Of a stretch of 64,000 nt of DNA, positions 1 to 7,813 are shown one piece after another; within the stretch, counting starts at the first letter, position 1, and each line of letters opens with the position of its first letter. Made by a program: the position numbers and the translations under genes. Where the stretch lies: NCBI GenBank assembly GCA_024281055.1, contig JAMXLF010000098.1, positions 56,513 through 120,512 of the forward strand. Reading direction: 5' to 3'. The notes below the pieces were generated by a model, which worked only from the letters and a program-made list of their open reading frames with translations, was not told the origin of the DNA and searched no databases. The DNA comes from Geobacteraceae bacterium. GTDB lineage: Bacteria; Desulfobacterota; Desulfuromonadia; Geobacterales; Geobacteraceae.

Positions 1-2
1 AG

Positions 3-962
3 CCGTACCTGGACATCCTCCTCTTCTTCAAGGCGCTGGCCACGGCGCGTCGCTTTCGTCCCGACGTGATCCATGCCCATCTCCACGAAGGGGCCTTCCT
101 CGGCATCCTCCTGAATAAATTCCTCCGCGTCCCGCTCATATTCGACTGCCAGGGGAGCCTGACCGCGGAGATGCTCGACCATGGCTTCATCCGCAGGGGC
201 TCGCTCCTCTACCGGATCTTCCGCTTCCTGGAACGAATTGTCAACAACGGCTCAGACTTCGTGGTAACCAGTTCCCGGGCGGGGGCGGCCGATCTGCCGG
301 CGTCCTGGGGGGTGCCGGCAGGGAAGGTGCGGGGGATCATCGACGGCGTCGATACCGCAGTTTTCCGGCCGTATTCACCGGACGAGGCGCGCCGGGCACT
401 CGGTCTTCCCCCTGACCGGCCGGTCGCCGTTTTTCTCGGGGTCCTCAACCGGTACCAGGGGATCGACCTCCTCCTGGAGGTGATGAAGATCCTCCACGAG
501 CGGGGAACCGCCCCCCATTTCCTGGTCATGGGTTTTCCCGAAGTCCGATACCGGGAGCGGGCCGAGGCCCTCGGGCTCGGCGGCCTGGTCACCTTCACCG
601 GCCGGGTCGACTACGGCTCTGCCCCCCTGTACCTCTGTGCCGGCGACATTGCGGTCTCCCCGAAAATTTCCCTCACCGAGGCGAACGGCAAGCTCTTCAA
701 CTACATGGCCTGCGGGCTGCCGACGGTCGCCTTCGACAATCCGGTCAACCGCGAAATCATGGGGGATACCGGTGTCTACGCGTGCCCGGGGGACCCCGCC
801 GATTTCGCCGCACGGATCGAGGAACTACTGGCCGATGCGGCACGCCGGCGCGAACTCGCCCGCCGGGTGAGGGAGAAGGCTGAGCTGGAGCATTCCTGGC
901 TTGCACGGGGGGAGGAACTCGTTGCTATCTACCGGGAATTGATAAAAAAACCTTGCCAATGA
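3..962 (+). CDS. Glycosyltransferase family 4 (group 1), 5' partial
   Basis: The reading frame is open from the left edge, so the N-terminus is missing; the first visible codons read PYLDILLFF and continue into RPDVIHAH, a typical end of the first Rossmann domain in GT-B enzymes. The C-terminal part carries the nucleotide-sugar binding region (SLTEANGKLFNYMACGLP), with the usual glutamate and the MACGLP loop. About 319 residues remain of a family that is usually 370-420. It would transfer a sugar from an NDP-sugar to a lipid-linked glycan in the cytoplasm. It ends 26 bases before a winged-helix regulator and galE, which fits a polysaccharide gene cluster. Donor and acceptor cannot be read from sequence. 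Confidence 0.85.
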   Translation, partial: PYLDILLFFKALATARRFRPDVIHAHLHEGAFLGILLNKFLRVPLIFDCQGSLTAEMLDHGFIRRGSLLYRIFRFLERIVNNGSDFVVTSSRAGAADLPASWGVPAGKVRGIIDGVDTAVFRPYSPDEARRALGLPPDRPVAVFLGVLNRYQGIDLLLEVMKILHERGTAPHFLVMGFPEVRYRERAEALGLGGLVTFTGRVDYGSAPLYLCAGDIAVSPKISLTEANGKLFNYMACGLPTVAFDNPVNREIMGDTGVYACPGDPADFAARIEELLADAARRRELARRVREKAELEHSWLARGEELVAIYRELIKKPCQ

Positions 963-977
963 GCGCCGCTTGATATA

Positions 978-996
978 TTGTTCATTCTATGAACAA
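978..996. promoter_or_regulatory. Perfect inverted repeat overlapping regulator start (candidate operator)
   Basis: Arms TTGTTCAT (978-985) and ATGAACAA (989-996) are perfect complements separated by TCT. The right arm begins with the ATG of the winged-helix gene. The size and symmetry suit a dimeric HTH regulator, so autorepression is a reasonable inference; the sequence does not prove it. Confidence 0.5.
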
Positions 997-1633
997 TGGC
1001 AGTGACAAGATTCCCGACACCTACCGCTCCTTCCTCCTCATGGAGGAGATCGCCCGGGAGGAGCCCCTTACCCAGCGAGAGCTCTCTCGCCGGCTCGACA
1101 TCGCCCTCGGGCTCGTCAACTCTTACCTGAAGAACCTCGTAGCCAAGGGGTTCGTCCGAATCAAGGCGTTCCCCAGGAACCGCTATGCCTACATCCTCAC
1201 TCCCCAGGGGATTGCCGAAAAGAGCCGTCTGGCCTACCAGCACCTGAGCTATTTCACCAACCTGTACCGCGTCGCGCGGCAGGATTACGCGGCACTGTTC
1301 CAAGGGCTCGTCGCCGCCGGCGTGAAGAGCGTGTCGTTTTGCGGCGTGGACGAGGTGGCGGAGATCGCCTACCTGTCGCTCAAAGAGGCCGGCATCGGGC
1401 TTGCCGCGATCATGGACGACGGGCCGACCGGCGGCCTCTTTTTTGGCGTGGAGGTCGATTGCCTCGAAGAGGGGGTCGGAAGGGGCGCCGAGCGGATCGT
1501 CATCACCTCGTTCAAGCGCGGCGAGGCACTCCGGGAGAGACTCCTCGCGCTGGGGGTCGCTCCGGAGTGGATTTGCGCGGCCGGCGGCAACAACGCCGGC
1601 GAACTCATCACCCCGAACAAGGAGAGAACCTGA
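989..1633 (+). CDS. Winged-helix transcriptional regulator of polysaccharide cluster
   Basis: This 214-residue protein has a MarR-like winged helix at residues about 15-75 (TQRELSRRLDIALGLVNSYL is the recognition region). It is followed by a Rossmann-like alpha/beta half (VSFCGVDEVAEIAYLSLKEA), which suggests binding of a nucleotide or sugar nucleotide. Related proteins occur next to exopolysaccharide and O-antigen genes. No Shine-Dalgarno sequence is visible before the ATG, and the start lies in a perfect inverted repeat, so the mRNA may be leaderless or the start may be further down (ATG 1037). It sits between a glycosyltransferase and galE and probably controls this cluster. Confidence 0.75.
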   Translation: MNNGSDKIPDTYRSFLLMEEIAREEPLTQRELSRRLDIALGLVNSYLKNLVAKGFVRIKAFPRNRYAYILTPQGIAEKSRLAYQHLSYFTNLYRVARQDYAALFQGLVAAGVKSVSFCGVDEVAEIAYLSLKEAGIGLAAIMDDGPTGGLFFGVEVDCLEEGVGRGAERIVITSFKRGEALRERLLALGVAPEWICAAGGNNAGELITPNKERT

Positions 1634-1634
1634 T

Positions 1635-2636
1635 ATGCCCCATCCCTCACCCCCCACCCCTCACATTCTTGTCACGGGAGGCTGCGGCTACATCGGCAGT
1701 CACGTGGTCCGAGCACTTCAGGAACGCGGTGATTCCGTCGTCGTTGTTGATAACCTCTGCACCGGCCATCCGTGGGCAGTGCCGGAAAAGGTACTTGTGA
1801 AAGGCGATTTGGCAGACCGCTCCTTTCTTTCACAGCTCTTTTCTTCTCATTCCATCAAAGCCGTTCTCCACTTTGCATCATTCATCCAGGTGGGGGAGTC
1901 GGTGCATGCCCCTCTTAAGTATTACGACAATAACGTAGCCGGCACGATCTCGCTCCTGGATGCGATGAGCGAGGCCGGGGTGAAGAAGTTCCTGTTTTCT
2001 TCCACTGCCGCAGTATATGGGACACAGGCGACCGTCCCGATAGTCGAAGAGGCTCCGCTTCGTCCCGGCAATCCCTACGGCCGCTCCAAGCTCATGGTTG
2101 AGGAAATCCTTCGGGACTGCGGACAGGCCTGGGGCCTGGAGACCGTTGCCCTGAGATATTTCAATGCTGCGGGTGCACATCCCTCGGGAGAGATCGGGGA
2201 AGCCCACGATCCAGAGACGCACCTCATCCCCCTTGTCCTCCAGACAGCCGCCGGCAGGAGGGATGCTGTAATTATCAACGGAGAAGATTATGATACGCCC
2301 GACGGCACGTGCGTCCGCGACTACATCCATGTCTGCGACCTCGCCGATGCGCACCTCCTCGCCCTCGACAGCATGAAAGGAGGGAGCGGGAACAGGGCCT
2401 ACAACCTGGGTAACGGCGCCGGGTATTCCGTGCGGGACGTGATCGATGCGTGCCAGCGGGTCACCGGGAAGTCTATCCCCGTAAAAACCGGCCCCCGTCG
2501 GGCAGGGGACCCCTCCGTGCTGGTCGCCTCATCCGAACGGATAACCATGGAGCTTGCTTGGCGGCCGCGGTTTACCTCACTGGACAAGATAGTCGAGGAT
2601 GCGTGGCGGTGGGAGAGGAAGCTGGCGGGGAAGTGA
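1635..2636 (+). CDS. galE: UDP-glucose 4-epimerase
   Basis: This 333-residue extended short-chain dehydrogenase interconverts UDP-glucose and UDP-galactose, or their N-acetyl forms, in the cytoplasm using bound NAD. Visible are the NAD motif GGCGYIGS at residues 15-22, the catalytic serine in FSSTAAVYG, the YxxxK pair in NPYGRSK, and the GalE-type DPETHLIPLVL segment. The ATG at 1635 is preceded by GGAGAG at suitable spacing; the frame is open further upstream but lacks a better start. It follows the regulator by 1 base and supplies galactose-type donors to the neighbouring glycosyltransferases. Confidence 0.92.
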   Translation: MPHPSPPTPHILVTGGCGYIGSHVVRALQERGDSVVVVDNLCTGHPWAVPEKVLVKGDLADRSFLSQLFSSHSIKAVLHFASFIQVGESVHAPLKYYDNNVAGTISLLDAMSEAGVKKFLFSSTAAVYGTQATVPIVEEAPLRPGNPYGRSKLMVEEILRDCGQAWGLETVALRYFNAAGAHPSGEIGEAHDPETHLIPLVLQTAAGRRDAVIINGEDYDTPDGTCVRDYIHVCDLADAHLLALDSMKGGSGNRAYNLGNGAGYSVRDVIDACQRVTGKSIPVKTGPRRAGDPSVLVASSERITMELAWRPRFTSLDKIVEDAWRWERKLAGK

Positions 2637-2658
2637 AGCTACAAAACCACAATTTCTT

Positions 2659-2709
2659 ACGCAAAGATTCCTAACGCAAAGACGCAGAGACGCCAAGAGA
2701 GACGCCAAG
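2659..2709. repeat. Imperfect 8-base tandem repeat, intergenic
   Basis: Copies ACGCAAAG (2659), ACGCAAAG (2674), ACGCAGAG (2682), ACGCCAAG (2690) and ACGCCAAG (2702) run on a near 8-base spacing between galE and the ABC permease. They code for nothing recognisable. The function is unknown. Confidence 0.6.
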
Positions 2710-2752
2710 ACATACACGGCCCGGAGACGCTCCAGATGGCGCAAGGTGAACC

Positions 2753-3586
2753 ATGAGTAATCCTACATCACATAGATTGTTAATTGAGGCGGGACGAACT
2801 GAGCGCCATTACTGGAAGGATCTTTGGCGTTACCGGGAACTACTTTATTTTCTCTCCTGGCGGGATATTCTCGTGCGCTACAAGCAGACCGTCATCGGTG
2901 TCGCCTGGAGCGTTATCCGGCCGGTCCTGACCATGATCGTCTTCACCGTCATCTTCGGCAAACTTGCCAAGTTTCCCTCCGGGAACGCGCCCTATGCGAT
3001 CCTGGTCTATGCGGCCATGCTGCCGTGGCAGTTCTTTGCCAACGCCCTTTCCGAGAGCAGCAACTCCCTCATCTCCAACGCCAACATGATCTCTAAGGTC
3101 TATTTCCCGCGCCTGATCGTGCCGTGCAGTGCGGTGGTTGTCAGCCTGGTGGATTTCCTCATCTCCTTTGCGGTTCTGGCCGTTCTGATGGTCTGGTACC
3201 AGTTCATTCCGGAATGGCGAATCGTCACGGTGCCGCTCTTTCTTGCCCTGGCATTGCTCGCATCTATAGGTTTCAGCCTCTGGCTGTCCGCATTGAACGT
3301 GAAATACCGCGATTTCCGTTACATCGTGCCGTTCATCGTCCAGTTTGGACTCTACGTATCGCCGGTCGGCTTCTCCAGTAATGTGGTGCCGGGAAAGTGG
3401 CGCCTTCTCTATTCACTGAATCCCATGGTCGGCGTCATCGACGGTTTCCGCTGGGCGATCCTCGGCGGGGATGCCCAGATCTACTGGCCCGGCTTCCTGC
3501 TCTCCACGGGGTTGACGCTGCTGATCCTCTATGGGGGGATCAGGTACTTCCGGAAAACCGAGCGGATTTTTGCGGATATTATTTAG
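2753..3586 (+). CDS. wzm: ABC-2 type polysaccharide/O-antigen export permease
   Basis: This 277-residue integral membrane protein has about six hydrophobic segments and the ABC-2 family features. Its N-terminal amphipathic stretch (LWRYRELLYFLSWRDILVRY) is followed by KQTVIGVAWSVIRPVLTM. It forms the inner-membrane channel that moves an undecaprenyl-linked polysaccharide to the periplasm, together with the ATPase encoded at 4686. AAGGTG precedes the ATG. The ATPase gene is separated from it by a methyltransferase, an unusual insertion in what is normally a direct wzm-wzt pair. Confidence 0.88.
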   Translation: MSNPTSHRLLIEAGRTERHYWKDLWRYRELLYFLSWRDILVRYKQTVIGVAWSVIRPVLTMIVFTVIFGKLAKFPSGNAPYAILVYAAMLPWQFFANALSESSNSLISNANMISKVYFPRLIVPCSAVVVSLVDFLISFAVLAVLMVWYQFIPEWRIVTVPLFLALALLASIGFSLWLSALNVKYRDFRYIVPFIVQFGLYVSPVGFSSNVVPGKWRLLYSLNPMVGVIDGFRWAILGGDAQIYWPGFLLSTGLTLLILYGGIRYFRKTERIFADII

Positions 3587-3764
3587 AGGCGCGAATGGGA
3601 CTGGCGTTGGTCGGATAGGTGATGATCTGGGGACTTCTTCTTGTCTTCAGAATGGATCCTGACAGTGGTATGGTTTCTGGCCTTCAGAGGATCCAGCACC
3701 TCAAATTATGGAATCGTTGCCATTAACAGTGGCATTATCAATATATGACCAAAAGGTGATAACA

Positions 3765-4568
3765 ATGAACGATTTCGATGCGCTCGTGGATGAACAGTTT
3801 TGCCTAGGTTTTGAATTAGAAGCGCTGGCGGATGCACTAGTAAGAAATGAAACTGAACGGTGGGTTTCCGGATTTGCAAATATCGCTGTGGAAACTGAGC
3901 ACATGAACAGGTATAGATGGGTTTCACAGTTTGTTTCTGGGAAAAAGGTTCTTGATATTGCCTGCGGAACTGGCAAGGGCAGTAATCTTCTTGCCAAGGA
4001 AGGTCAGGCAAAGAAGGTAGTGGGTTGCGATATCGACAGTAAAGCCATCCGTTATGCCTCAATCAGAAATAGATACGACAAGGTTTCGTTTATAGCCGGC
4101 GATGCTCAACAGTTTGCTGACAGCGTGACATATGATGTGGCGATCAGCTTCGAAACCATTGAGCATATCCCGGATGTGGAAGCCTTTTTGGCGACAATAC
4201 ATCGTTCATTGGGGATGAATGGCAATTTTTTTGTTTCGACTCCGATTTCTTTCCAAAAACTTGATACGAGCCCTGCTAATCCATTCCATTTGAGGGAGTG
4301 GGGGTTTCGACCTTTCCAGGAACTCTTAGCTAAATACTTTTCGGTTGAACAGATATATGTACAACTTTGCTATCAGCAAGTTCTGCCCAATTTCCCGTTC
4401 CTCAGAAAGGCAGCTAGATTCTACAACGCCTTGCAACTGTCTGGTAGATCCATTTCTGCCCCCTACATCATGAAGCCGGTTGAATATGATTCGAAAAAAT
4501 TTCCTGAGAAGAAATTGGGCAAAAGTTATACCGGTTATCAAATATTGAAATGCTCCAAGATGTCTTAG
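3765..4568 (+). CDS. Class I SAM-dependent methyltransferase
   Basis: This is a 267-residue Rossmann-fold methyltransferase. Motif I is VLDIACGTGKGSNLLA at about residues 62-77, and the later acidic and post-I motifs (VVGCDID, ISFETIEHIPD) fit the methyltransferase type 11/12 group. ATG 3765 is chosen because AAGGTGAT lies just upstream; an in-frame ATG at 3708 lacks this. The gene is visibly richer in A+T than galE or the permease and sits between the two exporter subunits, so it may methylate the glycan and cap chain growth, or it may be a later insertion. The substrate is unknown. Confidence 0.82.
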   Translation: MNDFDALVDEQFCLGFELEALADALVRNETERWVSGFANIAVETEHMNRYRWVSQFVSGKKVLDIACGTGKGSNLLAKEGQAKKVVGCDIDSKAIRYASIRNRYDKVSFIAGDAQQFADSVTYDVAISFETIEHIPDVEAFLATIHRSLGMNGNFFVSTPISFQKLDTSPANPFHLREWGFRPFQELLAKYFSVEQIYVQLCYQQVLPNFPFLRKAARFYNALQLSGRSISAPYIMKPVEYDSKKFPEKKLGKSYTGYQILKCSKMS

Positions 4569-4685
4569 GCCTATGCAAAAAAGTAACCGTTGTATTTAAA
4601 CCGATGCTGTCGATTATGGTTGGGCAAAATAGAATTGGCATTTATCGGCAGCGTCTGTAACGCGCGGCGTAATAGGATCACATCT

Positions 4686-5948
4686 ATGAGCGATACGATA
4701 ATCAAGGTAGAAAATCTGAGCAAGAAGTACCTGCTGTCCCATTTGGCCGACAAGCGGGAACAACTGTTCAGCAGACTGCTGGTCAATAAGATTAAAGATG
4801 TGGGGGCGAGGCTCGCGGGTTCCATCAAACGCAATACTGTCCAGGCACAGACCACCGAGGAGTTTTGGGCGTTAAAAGACGTCTCCTTTGAGATAAAGCA
4901 GGGGGATCGGGTTGGCATCATCGGCCGCAACGGCGCCGGAAAGTCTACGCTTCTCAAAATTCTTTCCCGCATCACCGAGCCGACCAAGGGGCGGATAACC
5001 ATCGACGGCCGAGTTGCGAGCCTGTTGGAGGTGGGGACCGGGTTTCATTCGGAGCTTTCCGGACGGGAGAATATCTATTTGAACGGCGCCATCCTTGGGA
5101 TGAGCCGAGAGGAGATCAAGCGGAAGTTCGATGAGATCGTGGCGTTCGCCGAGGTGGAGAAGTTCCTGGATACACCGGTGAAGCGCTATTCCTCGGGGAT
5201 GTATGTGAGGCTTGCGTTTGCCGTGGCGGCTCATTTGGAGCCGGAGATCCTCATTGTTGATGAGGTGCTGGCGGTTGGGGATATGCAGTTTCAGAAGAAG
5301 TGTCTGGGGAAGATGGAGGATGTATCGACGAAGGAAGGGCGGACCGTGCTTTTTGTCAGTCACAATATGCCAGCTATACGTCAACTTTGTAAAACCGGTA
5401 TTGTGTTGGGTTCTGGTTCTCTAATCATGCAAGGCAATACAGCTGACTGTATAGATATATATTCCCATAGTGATGCTAGAAAAGCAGCAACAATAGTTTC
5501 ACATATTACAAAATTGAATTCAAATATAAGAATTGATCAGGTTACTGTAAATGGTAATGCTTTTGACGAAGTGACATTGCCATCCTGTTGCAATGAATTA
5601 GAGATAGAAGTTTTAGGTGAAATATTAATGCCACTTCGCATGGAAATTGAGGCTAAAATTGTAGATATCTACGATATGCCCTTAGCTTTTTTTAGTCCAG
5701 GTCACAACCAAGGTAAAGCAGATTTATGCCCTCCGGGGCATTTCCATCTTAAAAGAAAAATGTCACTACCTCCAAACATCAATCAAGGAGAATATTACCT
5801 TAATATTTGCCTTGCAGAGCCGAATGTTGTGGTCTTTGTCGACATGCCACGGGCGGCTAAACTGCTTGCAGAAGGGGTAACTACTAAAACCGGTCGTACC
5901 ATCGAATACGCTCGTGGTGCTGGTTGGTTGTTTCTTCCTGAATCCTGA
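4686..5948 (+). CDS. wzt: Polysaccharide ABC exporter ATP-binding protein with C-terminal carbohydrate-binding-like domain
   Basis: This 420-residue Wzt-type ATPase has Walker A GRNGAGKS near residue 80, signature YSSGMYVRLA near 168, and Walker B ILIVDEVLAVGD near 188. Residues about 240-420 form the extra domain that in Wzt proteins recognises the modified end of the exported chain. The ATG at 4686 has AGGATCA upstream. Base composition changes abruptly near 5370: the ATPase domain is GC-rich like the backbone, while the C-terminal domain is AT-rich like the downstream glycosyltransferase. That pattern suggests exchange of the specificity domain by recombination. Confidence 0.88.
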   Translation: MSDTIIKVENLSKKYLLSHLADKREQLFSRLLVNKIKDVGARLAGSIKRNTVQAQTTEEFWALKDVSFEIKQGDRVGIIGRNGAGKSTLLKILSRITEPTKGRITIDGRVASLLEVGTGFHSELSGRENIYLNGAILGMSREEIKRKFDEIVAFAEVEKFLDTPVKRYSSGMYVRLAFAVAAHLEPEILIVDEVLAVGDMQFQKKCLGKMEDVSTKEGRTVLFVSHNMPAIRQLCKTGIVLGSGSLIMQGNTADCIDIYSHSDARKAATIVSHITKLNSNIRIDQVTVNGNAFDEVTLPSCCNELEIEVLGEILMPLRMEIEAKIVDIYDMPLAFFSPGHNQGKADLCPPGHFHLKRKMSLPPNINQGEYYLNICLAEPNVVVFVDMPRAAKLLAEGVTTKTGRTIEYARGAGWLFLPES

Positions 5949-5973
5949 AATTGAAATAAGATGGGTATCCATT

Positions 5974-6798
5974 ATGAAAGATGTAACCATTATCACTACT
6001 CACTTTAAGGACTTTTTGTGGATTGAATTGTTAGTCGAAAAAATTCTGTCAAATACTAATATATCAAAGATTTGTGAAATAATTATTATCAACCAGGATC
6101 ATTGTGAGAGCAGCAGGGATAGGCTTCAAAAATTACACCATCTTATCCGTGTTGTAGAGTACCCAATAAGTGAAAAGCATTTTCAGCTCCAAGGTCATGA
6201 TCATGCAGCGGTTCTTAACGCAGCAGTCTTGGAATCAAGGGGGCAATTTATATGTATTTTTGATTCAGATGCACATCCTGTTAATCCTCATTGGTTAGAC
6301 AAATGTGAAGGGATATTAAGAACGCATGACGCAGTACTAGCAAGATGTCCTATTACAATGGGATCACATCCCTGCTTCATGGTTCTCAAGAAGGAACATA
6401 CTCAAATTCCTCTCGCTTTCGATGAGAGACTTTTTGTTGATGGAATTGATACAGGGCGACTCATAGGGGAACAATTAAGCAGAGCTGGGCAAAGAGTTTT
6501 TTATTCGGAACCTACAAAGTCTTTTTCTGGCTTATGGGGAACTACTTATTTGAATTCTGTGTATCATCATGGAAACGGAAGTTTTTATAAAGCTGGGCAA
6601 TTACTCACTGTACAAGTCACATGGTATCATCATTTTTTTAGAGACAGACTTTTGCAAGATAAGATATACGAGCTTACGTTATTTCGTAAGATGCAATACC
6701 AGCTCGTAGCGGCTTGTCTGGGTTTAAATCTAAAGCTAAAGCAAATAAAAACTAACTGTGTCAAGCTAAAGAAGAAATTGTTCAATAATAAAAGATAA
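5974..6798 (+). CDS. Glycosyltransferase family 2-like protein
   Basis: This 274-residue protein begins with a GT-A-like beta strand (VTIITTHFKDF) and has FDSDAH near residue 101, the probable metal-binding DxD-type motif. The rest is only distantly GT2-like and includes a lysine-rich C-terminal tail. Codons are AT-rich and unlike the backbone. It starts 25 bases after wzt and is followed by a gene remnant. It is likely a cytoplasmic sugar transferase for the exported polysaccharide; donor and acceptor are unknown. The ATG at 5974 is preferred because upstream codons in frame overlap the end of wzt. Confidence 0.72.
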   Translation: MKDVTIITTHFKDFLWIELLVEKILSNTNISKICEIIIINQDHCESSRDRLQKLHHLIRVVEYPISEKHFQLQGHDHAAVLNAAVLESRGQFICIFDSDAHPVNPHWLDKCEGILRTHDAVLARCPITMGSHPCFMVLKKEHTQIPLAFDERLFVDGIDTGRLIGEQLSRAGQRVFYSEPTKSFSGLWGTTYLNSVYHHGNGSFYKAGQLLTVQVTWYHHFFRDRLLQDKIYELTLFRKMQYQLVAACLGLNLKLKQIKTNCVKLKKKLFNNKR

Positions 6799-6802
6799 AA
6801 CA

Positions 6803-6919
6803 ATATGCTTGTCCGGTTATGCTAAGTTTGTACCCGCACAGTTTTGTGGGGGCAGCGACGACTCTTTTAATGCACTGGGCACTGGCGACTACTACCTGTT
6901 CGTTTTAAGGAAGCATTAG
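6803..6919 (+). pseudogene. 3' remnant of a lost gene
   Basis: Between two glycosyltransferases, the frame ending at TAG 6917-6919 reads as plausible protein (FVPAQFCGG, then SDDSFNALGTGDYYLFVLRK). It has no start codon with a ribosome site and runs unbroken back into the end of the preceding gene in another frame. Its stop abuts the next ATG (TAGATG), the normal tight spacing of this cluster. This looks like the last ~38 codons of a gene whose 5' part was deleted when the AT-rich block inserted. The family is not identified. Confidence 0.45.
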
Positions 6920-7753
6920 ATGGTAAGCCAAGCACTCCAAAGGATGGAAGGGGGGCGGCGCTTAAAGGGGCTCTCCCCGGAGCAGCCGCCGTTGGTTTCC
7001 GTTGTTATGGCGATTTACAACGGTGGGGCAACCCTCGAGCGGGCAATAAAGAGTGTCATCAACCAGACTTGTCCTCACTATGAATTCATCCTTGTCGATG
7101 GTGGATCCACGGATTGTACGATTGATCTCCTGAGAAAATACGAAAATTCCATTGAATATTGGATAAGCGAGCCAGACAAAGGGATATACGACGCCCTAAA
7201 TAAGGGGATTACTCTCGCCCGGGGAGAGTGGCTATATTTCATTGGTTCCGATGACATGCTTGCCAATGATAATGTATTTGACACAGTTTTTTCGCAACCA
7301 TATGACAGCAAGTTCGTATATGGTGATGTGTTTTACGGCGACACCAGTAGAATTTATGGAGGCGAGTTTACTAACATCAGATTAACAAAAGAAAATATTT
7401 GTCAGCAGGGAATATTTTACCGGGCCAGTCTCTTCAGAATAATAGGTAAATTTAATGTCAAATATCCGCTGGTGGCGGATTGGGTGTTCAATATGCAAGC
7501 TTTTTGTCTACGTGACGCGAAACCTATTTATATAAATCTCATCATTGCTGAGTACTGTTTAGCTGGGGCTAGTAACCAAAATCTAGATTATGCGTTTGAC
7601 AAAGATAGATTTGCTCTTATCAAAAAACATCTGGGATTTTCATGTTATATAGTGGCAAAATTTGCTCGACTTAAAGATAAAATTGTTGCCAACTATAAAA
7701 AATACATAGTTGGAACTTTGCTGAACCCATATTCGAGGAGGCAGAGGCCGTAA
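6920..7753 (+). CDS. Glycosyltransferase family 2 (WcaA-like)
   Basis: This 277-residue GT-A enzyme has the usual N-terminal pattern PLVSVVMAIYNGGATLERAI, then LVDGGSTDCT (nucleotide binding), ALNKGITLARGEW, and FIGSDDML containing the DxD-type metal site. It is the group often found in O-antigen and colanic-acid clusters. AAGGAAG lies before the ATG, which directly follows the stop of the upstream remnant. The last ~80 codons are AT-rich. It probably adds one sugar to the lipid-linked repeat unit in the cytoplasm. Confidence 0.85.
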   Translation: MVSQALQRMEGGRRLKGLSPEQPPLVSVVMAIYNGGATLERAIKSVINQTCPHYEFILVDGGSTDCTIDLLRKYENSIEYWISEPDKGIYDALNKGITLARGEWLYFIGSDDMLANDNVFDTVFSQPYDSKFVYGDVFYGDTSRIYGGEFTNIRLTKENICQQGIFYRASLFRIIGKFNVKYPLVADWVFNMQAFCLRDAKPIYINLIIAEYCLAGASNQNLDYAFDKDRFALIKKHLGFSCYIVAKFARLKDKIVANYKKYIVGTLLNPYSRRQRP

Positions 7754-7813
7754 CTGCTGTTAATATAACATGTGACTTTGTAACCATGTGATAACCACGT
7801 TATTGAGAGTGAT

